From: DASZHJ01 sp035581425
Lineage (GTDB): Bacteria > Pseudomonadota > Alphaproteobacteria > ATCC43930 > CGMCC-115725
Length of the DNA stretch: 64,000 nt
Reading direction: 5' to 3'
NCBI GenBank assembly: GCA_035581425.1
Contig: DATJVP010000081.1
Span: forward strand, 3,969-67,968
In this document: positions 16,476 through 25,700 of the stretch, piece after piece
Numbering within the stretch: the stretch's first letter is position 1
Layout: the number at the start of each line of letters is the position of its first letter
Notes under the pieces: generated by a model
Databases searched by the model: none
What the model saw: the letters and a program-made list of their open reading frames with translations, nothing else
What the model was told of the DNA's origin: nothing
Made by a program: the position numbers and the translations under genes

Positions 16476-18752
16476 TTGTCTTCGACCGAAACCGCTGCCG
16501 TCCGCGTGACCGAGGAGGAGGCGCTCCGCTTCCATTCCGAGGGCCAGCCGGGAAAACTCGCGATCTCACCCACGAAGGCGCTCACCACGCAGCTCGATCT
16601 CTCGCTCGCCTATTCGCCGGGGGTGGCGTTTCCCTGCCTCCACATCCAGAAAAATCCGTCTTCCGCCTACGACTACACCGCCAAGGGCAATCTCGTGGCG
16701 GTGATCTCGAACGGGACGGCGGTGTTGGGGTTGGGCGATCTCGGTGCGCTCGCGGCGAAGCCTGTTATGGAGGGCAAGGCCGTCCTCTTCAAACGCTTCG
16801 CGGGGATCGACGCCGTCGATCTCGAGATCGACACCAAGGAGGTCGACGCCTTCGTCAATTGCGTGCGCTACCTCCATCCGGCCTTCGGCGGGATCAATCT
16901 CGAGGACATCAAGGCGCCGGAGTGCTTCATCATCGAGCAGCGCCTGCGCGAGCTCCTGGACATTCCGGTCTTCCACGACGACCAGCACGGCACGGCGATC
17001 ATTGCGACCGCCGCGCTCATCAACGCGCTTCATCTCACGGGGCGCAGCCTCAAGGAGATCAAGCTCGTGGTGAATGGCGCGGGCGCCGCTTCGATCGCCT
17101 GCGTCGAGCTTCTGAAATCGATGGGAATGCCGCACGAGCACGCGATCCTCTGCGACACCAAGGGCGTGCTCTATGCCGGCCGCACCGAGGGCATGAACCA
17201 GTGGAAGTCCGCGCATGCCGTCGAGACCAAGCGCCGCACGCTCGCGGACGCGCTGGAGGGCGCGGACGTCTTCTTCGGTCTTTCCGCAAAAGGCGCGGTG
17301 ACGCAGGCCATGGTGAAGTCGATGGCGGCGAAGCCCATGATCGCGGCGATGGCGAATCCCGATCCCGAGATCATGCCGGAGGACGTGAAGGCCGTACGCT
17401 CCGACGCGATCATTTGCACCGGGCGCTCGGACTACCCAAACCAGATCAACAACGTCCTCGGATTCCCCTACATCTTCCGCGGCGCGCTCGACGTGCGCGC
17501 CTCCACCATCAACGACGCCATGAAGATCGCCGCCGCCGAAGCGCTTGCGGCCTTGGCGCGTGAGGACGTGCCGGACGAGGTTGCGGCGGCTTATTCGGGA
17601 CAGCGCCTCCAATATGGGCCCGACTACATCGTGCCGACGCCCTTCGATCCCCGCCTCATCTGGGCGGTGCCTTCGGCGGTCGCGAAGGCCGCCATGGCGA
17701 GCGGCGTCGCGCGGCGGCCGATCAAGGATATGGATGGGTATCGCTCGAGCCTCCGCGGCCGGCTCGATCCGACCGCGGCGACGCTCCAGCGCATCTTCGA
17801 CGAGGTCCGCGCGCACCCCAAGCGCGTGGTCTTCGCGGAAGGTGAGGAGGAATCGGTGATCCGCGCAGCCCTCGCCTTCCGCGCCAACGGCTACGGCACG
17901 CCCGTGCTGATCGGCCGCGAGGACCGCATCCGCGAGACACTCAAGACGAGCGGACTTCAGGCGCCCGCCGATCTCGAGATGCACAACGCGCGGCTCTCGA
18001 AGCACAACCGCGCCTATGCCCAGCACCTCTACAAGCGCCTGCAGAGGAGGGGGATGCTCGAGCGCGACTGCCAACGGCTCGTCAACCAGGACCGCAACGT
18101 CTTCGCGGCCTGCATGGTCGCCTGCGGCGACGCCGACGCGCTCGTCACGGGTGCCACGCGCAACTACTTCGATGCCTTCGACCAGGTCAAGCGCGTGCTC
18201 GGTCCGAAGCCGGGCCAGCGCGTCTTCGGCCTCGCGATGCTGATCTCGCGCGGCAAGGTCGTCTTCATCGCGGATACCACCGCGCACGCCTATCCCACGG
18301 GCGAGGAGATCGCGGACATCGCGGTGCAGTCGGCGGCGAAGGCGCGGCAAATGGGGCAGGAGCCGCGCGTCGCGCTGCTCTCCTTCTCGAATTTCGGCAA
18401 TCCCACGCGGCCCGAGAACCAGCGCGTGCGGGATGGGGTGGCGCTCCTCGATGCACGCAAGCTCGATTTCGAATATGACGGCGAGATGAGCGCGGACGTG
18501 GCACTCGATTTCCGGCTGATGCGCGATCGCTACCCGTTCTGCCGCCTCACCGGACCCGCGAACGTCCTCATCATGCCGGGCCTTCACTCCGCCAATCTGG
18601 GCTCGCAGCTCCTGGAGCAGCTCGGCGGCGGGATCCATGTGGGCCCGCTCATCATCGGCCTCTCGAAGCCTGCTCAGGTGCTGGAGATGGGCTCGACGGT
18701 CTCCGACCTCGTCAACCTCGCGGCGCTCGCAGCGCACGAGGCGATCCGCTGA
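16476..18752 (+). CDS. maeB: NADP-dependent malic enzyme fused to phosphotransacetylase-like domain
   Basis: This protein of about 758 residues decarboxylates malate to pyruvate with reduction of NAD(P). The malic enzyme half covers about residues 1-420 (SLAYSPGVAFPCLHI, then PVFHDDQHGTAIIATAALINA, and the nucleotide-binding VVNGAGAASIACVELL). The rest resembles phosphate acetyltransferase (RVVFAEGEEESVIRAA, and the C-terminal ANVLIMPGLHSANLGSQLL) and is probably regulatory, as in other MaeB enzymes. The family's usual YSPGVAEPC reads YSPGVAFPC here. The start is taken as TTG at 16476, after ACGGGGAAA; an earlier TTG at 16446 is less likely. phoR follows after 16 bases. Confidence 0.9.
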   Translation: MSSTETAAVRVTEEEALRFHSEGQPGKLAISPTKALTTQLDLSLAYSPGVAFPCLHIQKNPSSAYDYTAKGNLVAVISNGTAVLGLGDLGALAAKPVMEGKAVLFKRFAGIDAVDLEIDTKEVDAFVNCVRYLHPAFGGINLEDIKAPECFIIEQRLRELLDIPVFHDDQHGTAIIATAALINALHLTGRSLKEIKLVVNGAGAASIACVELLKSMGMPHEHAILCDTKGVLYAGRTEGMNQWKSAHAVETKRRTLADALEGADVFFGLSAKGAVTQAMVKSMAAKPMIAAMANPDPEIMPEDVKAVRSDAIICTGRSDYPNQINNVLGFPYIFRGALDVRASTINDAMKIAAAEALAALAREDVPDEVAAAYSGQRLQYGPDYIVPTPFDPRLIWAVPSAVAKAAMASGVARRPIKDMDGYRSSLRGRLDPTAATLQRIFDEVRAHPKRVVFAEGEEESVIRAALAFRANGYGTPVLIGREDRIRETLKTSGLQAPADLEMHNARLSKHNRAYAQHLYKRLQRRGMLERDCQRLVNQDRNVFAACMVACGDADALVTGATRNYFDAFDQVKRVLGPKPGQRVFGLAMLISRGKVVFIADTTAHAYPTGEEIADIAVQSAAKARQMGQEPRVALLSFSNFGNPTRPENQRVRDGVALLDARKLDFEYDGEMSADVALDFRLMRDRYPFCRLTGPANVLIMPGLHSANLGSQLLEQLGGGIHVGPLIIGLSKPAQVLEMGSTVSDLVNLAALAAHEAIR

Positions 18753-18768
18753 GCCCGGGCGTCCCGCG

Positions 18769-20151
18769 ATGACGAGGCGGGGCCCGCCTATATTGCGGAT
18801 CATGGCGGGCTCGCTGCTGCTGGCCTCTCCGGCGCTTGTCGCTTTGGCGGTGTTGACGGCGGCGGGTACGGTTGCACCGGCGACGGCGGCGCTTGCGGGT
18901 GTCGCGATCTATGCTGCGACGGCGCTGCTCTCCGGTCCGCTCTTCTCGGGGCTCGCGCAGGTCAGGGCGGCGCTTCAGTCGCTGAGCGGCGGCGCCACCC
19001 AGCTCCCGGAAATCGTGACGCTGAGCCCCACTGCCCGCGAGCTCGGCCGCGAGGTCGGCCGTTTCTCGCGTGCGCTCCGCGACAGCATCCAGCGGAGCGA
19101 GGAGGCGCGCGCGAGTGCGGAGCGCGTGCTGGCGGCGCTCCCGGAGCCGCTGCTGCTCATAGACCGCGAGCGCCGGATCGTGAGCGCAAACCCCTCGGCC
19201 TCGGAGCTCCTGGGGCCGCGCCTTGCGGGCCGCGATCTCGGCGCGGCGCTCCGCGTCCCTACCGTGCTGGAGGCGGCGGATGCCGTGCTGCGAGGTGGCG
19301 ACGGCCGCACCGTCGAGGTCGATTTGCCGGGGCCGGTCGAGCGGCACTTGAGCGCGCAGGTGGCGCCGCTCCGCCCACCCACCGCCGACGGCGCAGCGGT
19401 GGTGCTCACGCTCACGGACATCACGGCCTCCAAGCGCAGCGAGCGTATGCGGCAAGACTTCGTCGCCAATGCGAGCCACGAGCTCCGGACGCCGCTCGCG
19501 ACCCTCGTGGGCTTCATCGAGACGCTGCGCGGCCCCGCGCGCGAGGACGCAGCGGCGCAGGACCGCTTCCTCTCGATCATGGCCGAGCAGGCGACGCGCA
19601 TGGCGCGCCTCGTCGACGACCTGCTCTCGCTCTCCCGCATCGAGCTCAACGAGCACTTGCCGCCCAAGGAGCGCGTCGATCTCCGCCGCGTCCTCGCGGC
19701 GGTCGCGGACGGGCTCGAGCAGCGCGCGGAAAAGCGGCAGATGCGGATCGCGCTCTCGCTTCCGGAGGCGCTACCGGAGGTTATGGGCGATCCCGACGAG
19801 CTTGCGCAGGTGTTTCAGAACTTATTGGATAACGCGATCAAGTACGGCAGGCCCGGGACCGAGGTCGAGGTCGGTGCCGACGCCTCACCGCGACGGCTCG
19901 GTGTCGCTGGGGTACAGGTGACCGTCCGTGACCATGGCGACGGCATCCTCAAGGAGCACATCCCACGGCTTACCGAGCGCTTTTACCGCGTCGACCCCGC
20001 GCGCTCGCGCGAGCTCGGCGGCACCGGGCTCGGACTTGCGATCGTGAAGCACATCGTCAATCACCACCGCGGCGTCCTCGACATTACCAGCGACATGGGT
20101 CAGGGGTCAGCCTTCACGGTCCATCTCAGGGTCGCCGACCCATTCGATTGA
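18769..20151 (+). CDS. phoR: Phosphate regulon sensor histidine kinase PhoR
   Basis: This 460-residue membrane kinase phosphorylates PhoB when phosphate is scarce. Two hydrophobic N-terminal helices (about 12-60) are followed by a PAS domain (about 120-225, VLAALPEPLLLIDRERRIVSANPSA). HisKA follows with FVANASHELRTPLATLVGF (phosphorylated His near 238), then the ATPase domain with N-box NLLDNAIKYG and the G-box ELGGTGLGLAIVKHIV. The gene lies just upstream of the Pho box and pstS, and the rest of the regulon follows on the same strand, as is usual in alphaproteobacteria. The ATG at 18769 is used; the frame is open further upstream inside maeB. Confidence 0.95.
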   Translation: MTRRGPPILRIMAGSLLLASPALVALAVLTAAGTVAPATAALAGVAIYAATALLSGPLFSGLAQVRAALQSLSGGATQLPEIVTLSPTARELGREVGRFSRALRDSIQRSEEARASAERVLAALPEPLLLIDRERRIVSANPSASELLGPRLAGRDLGAALRVPTVLEAADAVLRGGDGRTVEVDLPGPVERHLSAQVAPLRPPTADGAAVVLTLTDITASKRSERMRQDFVANASHELRTPLATLVGFIETLRGPAREDAAAQDRFLSIMAEQATRMARLVDDLLSLSRIELNEHLPPKERVDLRRVLAAVADGLEQRAEKRQMRIALSLPEALPEVMGDPDELAQVFQNLLDNAIKYGRPGTEVEVGADASPRRLGVAGVQVTVRDHGDGILKEHIPRLTERFYRVDPARSRELGGTGLGLAIVKHIVNHHRGVLDITSDMGQGSAFTVHLRVADPFD

Positions 20152-20195
20152 GATGTTCTTTCAATGACTTGGTTCGGTTAAATATTCGTAATCGA

Positions 20196-20224
20196 CTGTA
20201 ACATTACTGCAATCCCGCTGTCAT
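20196..20224 (+). promoter_or_regulatory. Pho box, three direct repeats
   Basis: CTGTAAC (20196), CTGCAAT (20207) and CTGTCAT (20218) recur at exactly 11-base steps, the spacing of PhoB half-sites on one face of the helix. It lies about 100 bases before the pstS start, so it is the expected PhoB-dependent control point of pstSCAB-phoU-phoB. Confidence 0.85.
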
Positions 20225-20320
20225 ATCCTCGTCGCCGCCGCCGCGCTATCGACGGGCTGCGACAGGGCGGCAAGTCTGCCGGCTCAAGCGGACCAATTCC
20301 AAATCGGGGAGATCTGGCAC

Positions 20321-21373
20321 GTGAAGGCAAAAACCATCCTTCTGCTGGGCGCGCTCACGGCGTCGCTCGGCTTCATCGGCGCGGGCGCGCAGGCCCAAAA
20401 CCTCTCGGGAGCCGGCGGCACGGCGATCTATCCCGTGCTCTCGAAATGGGCGGAGGAGTACAAGAAGGCAACCGGCGTTGCCGTCAACTACCAGGCGATT
20501 GGCTCTGGCGGCGGCATTGCGCAGATAAAGGCGAAGACCGTCGACTTCGCGAACAGCGACAAGCCGCTGACGCCTGACGAACTCGCGGCCGCGGGCCTCG
20601 TGCAGTTCCCGCAGGTCGTCATCTCGATCACCCCCGTGGTGAACGTCGAAGGCGTGAAGCCGGGTGAGCTCGTCCTCGACGGGCCGACGCTCGCGGACAT
20701 CTTCCTCGGCAAGATCACCGACTGGGACGATGAGGCGATCAAGAAGCTCAATCCGAAGGTGAAGCTGCCCAAGGCGAAGATCACGACCGTCCATCGCTCG
20801 GACGGCTCGGGCACGACCTTCAACTTCACGGACTACCTCGGCAAGGTGAGTCCGGAATGGAAGCAGAAGGTTGGCTCCGACACCTCCGTCTCCTGGCCGA
20901 CGGGCGTGGGCGGCAAGGGCAATGCCGGCGTCGCGCAATACGTCAATCAGGTCAAGGGCGCGATCGGCTATGTCGAGTACGCCTACGTGATTGAGAACAA
21001 GATGGTCTACACCAAGATGGTGAATCAGGCCGGCAACACCATCGAACCGACCATGGCGGCGTTCCAAGCGGCGGCCTCCAATGCCGACTTCACGAAGGTG
21101 AAGGACTTCTACCTGATCCTCACCAACCAGCCCGGCGACAAGAGCTGGCCCATCACGGCCGCGACTTACATGCTCATGCGCAAGGACTATCCCGCGGACA
21201 AGAACCAGGCCGTGCTGAAGTTCTTGGACTGGGCGTTGAAGAAGGGCCAGAAGCAGGCCGAGGCGCTCGCCTACGTCCCGATGCCTGACGCCGTCGTCAA
21301 GCAGATCGAGGACGCCTGGGCCGTGAACTTCGTCACTGACGGCAAGCCGATCTGGCCCGTCGCGATGAAATAA
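20321..21373 (+). CDS. pstS: Phosphate ABC transporter substrate-binding protein PstS
   Basis: This 350-residue periplasmic phosphate receptor has a signal peptide ending at GAGAQAQN. The phosphate-binding loops are visible: SGAGGTAIYPVLSKW near the start, NYQAIGSGGGIAQIKAKTVD, FANSDKPL, and HRSDGSGTTFNFTDYL in the centre. The start is GTG at 20321. It is the first gene after the triple Pho box and is separated from pstC by an 80-base gap containing a strong hairpin, which may let pstS be expressed above the membrane subunits. Confidence 0.97.
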   Translation: MKAKTILLLGALTASLGFIGAGAQAQNLSGAGGTAIYPVLSKWAEEYKKATGVAVNYQAIGSGGGIAQIKAKTVDFANSDKPLTPDELAAAGLVQFPQVVISITPVVNVEGVKPGELVLDGPTLADIFLGKITDWDDEAIKKLNPKVKLPKAKITTVHRSDGSGTTFNFTDYLGKVSPEWKQKVGSDTSVSWPTGVGGKGNAGVAQYVNQVKGAIGYVEYAYVIENKMVYTKMVNQAGNTIEPTMAAFQAAASNADFTKVKDFYLILTNQPGDKSWPITAATYMLMRKDYPADKNQAVLKFLDWALKKGQKQAEALAYVPMPDAVVKQIEDAWAVNFVTDGKPIWPVAMK

Positions 21374-21402
21374 GGGTCTGGGAACGACGTCCGTAACCAA
21401 AC

Positions 21403-21432
21403 GCGGGGCGAGTCGCTAGCGGCTCGCCCCGC
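21403..21432 (+). terminator. Strong hairpin between pstS and pstC (attenuator or processing site)
   Basis: GCGGGGCGAG (21403-21412) and CTCGCCCCGC (21423-21432) form a perfect 10-bp stem with a 10-base loop. There is no U-tract, so it may act as a partial terminator or as a 3' stabiliser of pstS mRNA. A design like this is common between a binding-protein gene and its permeases. Confidence 0.6.
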
Positions 21433-21453
21433 CCTTCTCGAAAGCGCCCTGCC

Positions 21454-22416
21454 GTGGTCGACGCTGTCATCAGGGAAAGCGGCATCGGAACGCGCGGGCG
21501 TGCGCTCGACGTCGTCTTCCGCGCCGCCACATTCTTTTTCGCTATCCTCGTCCTGGTCATCCTCTTCGGCATCGTGGCGGCGCTCATCGACGGCGCGCTT
21601 CCCGCGCTGAAGCAGTTCGGCTTTGCTTTCATCGTCGACAGCAGTTGGGATCCGGTGAAGCAGATCTTCGGGGCCTTTCCCGCGATCTACGGCACCCTCA
21701 TCACCTCTTTCATCGCCATGCTGATCGGCATTCCGCTCGCCTTCGGCATCGCGATCTTCATCACCGAGCTTTGCCCGCCGTGGCTCAAGCGCCCGATCGG
21801 CACGCTGATCGAGCTGCTCGCGGCCATTCCCAGCATCATCTACGGCATCTGGGGCCTCTTCGTCTTGGCGCCGATGCTGCAGTCGCATGTGCAGCCCTTC
21901 CTGGTCGAGACGCTCGGCGCGATTCCCCTGATCGGGTTCCTATTCGAGGGCGCGCCGCTGGGTGTCGGCATGCTCACCGCCGGGATTATCCTCTCGATCA
22001 TGGTGCTGCCCTTCATCACCTCGGTGATGCGCGACGTCTTCGAGACAGTGCCGACGGTGCTCAAGGAATCCGCCTACGGCATCGGCGCCACCACCTTCGA
22101 GGTGGTCTGGAACATCGTGCTGCCCTATACGAGAACCGGCGTCATCGGCGGCGTCATGCTGGGCCTCGGGCGCGCGCTCGGCGAGACCATGGCCGTCACC
22201 TTCGTGATCGGCAACTCGCACCAGTTCATGACTTCGCTGCTGGCACCGGGAACGACGATCTCCGCGACGCTCGCCAACGAATTCAGCGAGGCGGACACGC
22301 CAATCTACCTCTCGGTGATGTTTGCGCTCGGCCTCATCCTCTCGGTGATCACGCTGCTGGTGCTGGCCGCCGCGAAGTTCATGCTGTCCCGCATGGAACG
22401 GCAGGGCGGGAGCTGA
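21454..22416 (+). CDS. pstC: Phosphate ABC transporter permease PstC
   Basis: This 320-residue inner-membrane permease has six helices and is part of the PstCA channel. Start GTG at 21454 gives a leader VDAVIRESGIGTRGRALD and then the first helix, FRAATFFFAILVLVILFGI. Typical PstC segments are GTLITSFIAMLIGIPLAFGI, ELLAAIPSIIYGIWGLFVL, the coupling loop PTVLKESAYGIGATTFEVVW, and LGRALGETMAVTFVIGNS. It is followed after 5 bases by pstA. Confidence 0.95.
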   Translation: MVDAVIRESGIGTRGRALDVVFRAATFFFAILVLVILFGIVAALIDGALPALKQFGFAFIVDSSWDPVKQIFGAFPAIYGTLITSFIAMLIGIPLAFGIAIFITELCPPWLKRPIGTLIELLAAIPSIIYGIWGLFVLAPMLQSHVQPFLVETLGAIPLIGFLFEGAPLGVGMLTAGIILSIMVLPFITSVMRDVFETVPTVLKESAYGIGATTFEVVWNIVLPYTRTGVIGGVMLGLGRALGETMAVTFVIGNSHQFMTSLLAPGTTISATLANEFSEADTPIYLSVMFALGLILSVITLLVLAAAKFMLSRMERQGGS

Positions 22417-22421
22417 ACCCC

Positions 22422-23270
22422 ATGAACCCATACGCCCGCCGCCGCCTCGTCAACATGACCGTCCTCAGCCTCTCGCTCGCGGCGACGGCGATTGGCATCA
22501 TCTGGCTCGCGGCGATCCTCTGGACCTTGCTGGAGAACGGCATCGCCGCCCTCGACGTCGATTTCTTCACGCTGGACACGCCGGGCTCCGGCAGCGACGG
22601 CGGCGGGCTCCGCAACGCAATCTTCGGCAGCCTCATCATGACCGCGCTCGGCACCTTCGTCGGCGCTCCCATCGGCATCCTCGCGGGCACTTTCCTTGCG
22701 GAGTTCGGGCGCGGCAATCCGCTGGCGCCGGCGGTGCGATTCATCAACGACATCCTCCTGAGCGCACCCTCGATCATCGTCGGCGTCTTCGTCTACGAGG
22801 CGATGGTGCTCCGCATGGGCCACTACTCGGCCTGGGCGGGCGCCGTGGCGCTCGGGATCATCGTCATACCCGTGGTGATCCGCACCACCGAGAACATGCT
22901 GAACCTCGTGCCCGGAAGCCTCCGCGAGGCGGCTTTCGCGCTGGGCACGCCGAAGTGGAAGGTGATCGTCTTCATCACCTACCGCGCGGCGATGCAAGGC
23001 ATGCTGACGGGCGTGCTCCTCGCGGTCGCGCGCGTCTCCGGCGAGACCGCGCCGCTCCTCTTCACCGTCGTCAACAACCAGTTCTGGCAGGGTGTCGCCA
23101 TGGACGCCCAGATGGCCAACCTCCCGGTGGTGATCTTCCAATTCGCGATGAGTCCCGACCACAATTGGCAGCGCCTCGCCTGGGGCGGCGCGCTCGTCAT
23201 CACCTTCGCGATCCTGATCTTGAATATCTCCGCTCGCCTACTCGCCAATCTCAGGGGCTTCAGCAAATGA
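22422..23270 (+). CDS. pstA: Phosphate ABC transporter permease PstA
   Basis: This 282-residue membrane subunit begins MNPYARRRLVNMTVLSLSLA at ATG 22422, immediately after pstC. Features include GTFVGAPIGILAGTFLAEFG, INDILLSAPSIIVGVFVYE, the coupling loop PGSLREAAFALGTPKWKVIV and RVSGETAPLLFTVVNN. The end overlaps pstB in an ATGA arrangement, so translation is coupled. It pairs with PstC to form the phosphate channel. Confidence 0.95.
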   Translation: MNPYARRRLVNMTVLSLSLAATAIGIIWLAAILWTLLENGIAALDVDFFTLDTPGSGSDGGGLRNAIFGSLIMTALGTFVGAPIGILAGTFLAEFGRGNPLAPAVRFINDILLSAPSIIVGVFVYEAMVLRMGHYSAWAGAVALGIIVIPVVIRTTENMLNLVPGSLREAAFALGTPKWKVIVFITYRAAMQGMLTGVLLAVARVSGETAPLLFTVVNNQFWQGVAMDAQMANLPVVIFQFAMSPDHNWQRLAWGGALVITFAILILNISARLLANLRGFSK

Positions 23271-24172
23271 GCACCGACGCCTCCCTCACGCCGCCCGAAC
23301 AGCGCCGGCCGCCGGCCGTCACTGCTTTCCGTGCCGATGGCGGCAGCGCTACTCCGACCCATGCCGCGACCTTCCCGCAGCAGCCGCTGCGGCCCACGGA
23401 AGCCGCCAAGCCCGTGACGCCGGACAAGGTGGTCGTGCGGAACCTCTATTTCTTCTACAAGAAATACGAGGCGCTTCACGGCATCAACCTGGCGCTCCGC
23501 GACAAGCGTGTGACGGCCTTCATCGGCCCCTCCGGCTGCGGCAAGTCGACCTTGCTGCGCATCCTCAACCGCATCTACCAGCTCTATCCCGAGCAGCGCG
23601 CGACCGGCGAGGTTATGGTCGATGGCCAGAACATCCTCGACCCCAAGGTCGATCTCAATCTGCTGCGCGCGAAGATCGGCATGGTATTCCAGAAACCCAC
23701 GCCCTTCCCGATGTCGATCTACGACAACATCGCCTTCGGCATCCGCCTCTACGAGAAGCTGCCGCCTTCCGAGCTCGACGAGCGCGTGGAATCGGCGATC
23801 CGACGCGCCGCGCTTTGGGACGAGGTCAAGGACAAGCTGAAGCAGAGCGGCTTGAGCCTCTCCGGCGGCCAGCAGCAGCGACTCTGCATTGCGCGCGCAA
23901 TCGCGGTGAAGCCGGAGATCCTGCTCCTCGACGAGCCCGCCTCCGCGCTCGATCCGATCTCGACCCAGCGCATCGAGGAGCTCATCGGCGAGCTCAAGAC
24001 CGACTACTGCATCGCGATCGTCACACACAACATGCAGCAGGCGGCGCGCGCCTCGGACTACACGGCCTTCATGTATCTGGGTGAGCTCGTGGAGTTCGAC
24101 GAGACCGAGGCGATCTTCACGCATCCCAAGAACAAGCGTACTGAGGACTACATCACCGGCCGCTTCGGCTGA
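23267..24172 (+). CDS. pstB: Phosphate ABC transporter ATPase PstB
   Basis: This 301-residue ATPase drives phosphate import. Walker A is GPSGCGKST, the signature is LSLSGGQQQRLCIARAI, and Walker B is EILLLDEPASALDP, followed by the switch histidine in IVTHNMQQA. The N-terminus carries about 50 extra residues (rich in Pro, Thr and Ala) compared with the usual 250-260 residue PstB. The start at 23267 overlaps the pstA stop, and no later start gives a clearer ribosome site, so the extension may be real. phoU follows 16 bases later. Confidence 0.95.
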   Translation: MSTDASLTPPEQRRPPAVTAFRADGGSATPTHAATFPQQPLRPTEAAKPVTPDKVVVRNLYFFYKKYEALHGINLALRDKRVTAFIGPSGCGKSTLLRILNRIYQLYPEQRATGEVMVDGQNILDPKVDLNLLRAKIGMVFQKPTPFPMSIYDNIAFGIRLYEKLPPSELDERVESAIRRAALWDEVKDKLKQSGLSLSGGQQQRLCIARAIAVKPEILLLDEPASALDPISTQRIEELIGELKTDYCIAIVTHNMQQAARASDYTAFMYLGELVEFDETEAIFTHPKNKRTEDYITGRFG

Positions 24173-24188
24173 CCGACGAGAGGGGCGC

Positions 24189-24953
24189 ATGGTATCCGAA
24201 CACATCGTCAAGAGTTACGACGAGGAGCTGCGGCGTCTCGACAACGCCCTCACCCAGATGGGAGGGCTCGCGGAGACGCAGATCGCGACGGCGATAGATG
24301 CGGTCATGAAGCGCGACAGCCACCTCGCGACCGAGGTGGTCGAGGCCGATCCGCGCGTCGACCAGCTCGAGAGCGAGATCGAGCAGCTCGCAATCCGCCT
24401 CCTCGCACTGCGTCAGCCGATGGCGGTGGATCTCCGGCAGATCCTCTCCGCGCTCAAGACCGCGAGCGACCTGGAGCGCGTCGCCGATTACGCCGCCAAC
24501 GTCGCCAAGCGCTCGATCGTGCTGAACCAGACGCCGCCGGTCCGTCCTGCCTTCTCCGTCCCACGCATGGGCCGGCTCGCACAAGCGATGATCAAGGACA
24601 TCCTCGACGCCTATGTCGAGCGCGACGCCGACAAGGCGCTTCTCGTCTGGGCGCGCGACGAGGAGCTCGACGAGATGTACAACAGCCTCTTCCGTGAGCT
24701 CTTGACCTACATGATCGAGGACGCGCGGAACATCACGCCCTGCACGCATCTGCTCTTCATCGCAAAGAACATCGAGCGCATCGGCGACCACGCGACGAAC
24801 ATCGCCGAGACGCTCTACTTCATGGTGCATGGCTATCCGCTGCAGCAGGCGCGGCCGAAGCGCGACCAGACGAGTCTCTCCTCGGGGCCGGAGCCGGTGC
24901 CCGCGGAGGCCAGCAAGAACGGCTCCGGAGGCGCGGAGGGTAGCAAGCAGTGA
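24189..24953 (+). CDS. phoU: Phosphate signalling protein PhoU
   Basis: This 254-residue protein has two PhoU repeats of three helices, with metal-binding acidic motifs (ASDLERVADYAANVAKR near residue 95, and KNIERIGDHATNIAETLYFM near residue 200). PhoU links the Pst transporter to PhoR and represses the regulon when phosphate is plentiful. A non-conserved tail of about 30 residues rich in Ser, Glu and Gly follows the fold. Its TGA overlaps the GTG start of phoB. Confidence 0.95.
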   Translation: MVSEHIVKSYDEELRRLDNALTQMGGLAETQIATAIDAVMKRDSHLATEVVEADPRVDQLESEIEQLAIRLLALRQPMAVDLRQILSALKTASDLERVADYAANVAKRSIVLNQTPPVRPAFSVPRMGRLAQAMIKDILDAYVERDADKALLVWARDEELDEMYNSLFRELLTYMIEDARNITPCTHLLFIAKNIERIGDHATNIAETLYFMVHGYPLQQARPKRDQTSLSSGPEPVPAEASKNGSGGAEGSKQ

Positions 24954-25642
24954 AGCCGCTGATCCTCGTCGTCGAGGACGAGCCCGCCCTCGCGACCCTG
25001 CTGCGCTACAACCTCGAGAAGGAGGGCTTCTCGGTCGCGGAGGCGCATGACGGCGAGGAGGCACTGCTGCAGCTTTCCGAACGCACGCCCGACGCGGTGC
25101 TTTTGGACTGGATGCTGCCGCAGGTCTCGGGCCTCGAGATCTGCCGCCGCATCCGCCGCACGCCGCAGTGGCGCGGCCTCCCCGTGATCATGTTGACCGC
25201 CAAGGGCGAGGAGGCGGATCGGGTCCGTGGGCTCGAGGGCGGCGCCGACGATTACGTCGTGAAGCCCTTTGGCGTCACCGAGCTGATGGCGCGCCTCAAG
25301 GCGGTGCTGCGCCGGGCCAAGCCCGCGGCCGGAGCCGAGACGCTCCGCTACGCCGATCTCGCCATGGATTTGGCAAGCCACCGCGTCACCCGGAACAGCA
25401 CCCCCGTTCATTTGGGCCCGACCGAGTTCCGTCTCCTCCGCGTCCTGCTGGAGCGCCCCGGCCGCGTCTTCTCGCGCGAGCAGCTCCTGGATGCCGTCTG
25501 GGGCCGCGAGTCCGAGATCGAGCCGCGCACGGTCGACGTCCACATCCGCCGCCTGCGCAAGGCCCTCAACGAGGGCGGTCGCCGCGATCTCATCCGCACC
25601 GTCCGCGCCGCCGGCTACGCCGTGGACCAGGCTGGGCGGTAG
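24950..25642 (+). CDS. phoB: Phosphate response regulator PhoB
   Basis: This 230-residue OmpR-type regulator has a receiver domain with the acidic pair in LVVEDEP, phospho-acceptor Asp53 (VLLDWMLP) and the conserved lysine in YVVKPFG. The C-terminal winged helix includes LGPTEFRLLRVLLERPGRVF and TVDVHIRRLRKAL. The start is GTG at 24950, overlapping phoU. Phosphorylated PhoB should act at the triple Pho box upstream of pstS. Confidence 0.96.
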   Translation: MKPLILVVEDEPALATLLRYNLEKEGFSVAEAHDGEEALLQLSERTPDAVLLDWMLPQVSGLEICRRIRRTPQWRGLPVIMLTAKGEEADRVRGLEGGADDYVVKPFGVTELMARLKAVLRRAKPAAGAETLRYADLAMDLASHRVTRNSTPVHLGPTEFRLLRVLLERPGRVFSREQLLDAVWGRESEIEPRTVDVHIRRLRKALNEGGRRDLIRTVRAAGYAVDQAGR

Positions 25643-25700
25643 GCGTCCGCGACCCGCAATTCTCCGTCGCTGCGCAACGGGCGGATCGGGCTGGCGGGGG

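Noticed and set aside
16566..18803. Long minus-strand open frame opposite maeB
   Set aside because: It is the high-GC shadow of a clear malic enzyme gene; its sequence is low-complexity Arg/Glu/His-rich and matches no family.
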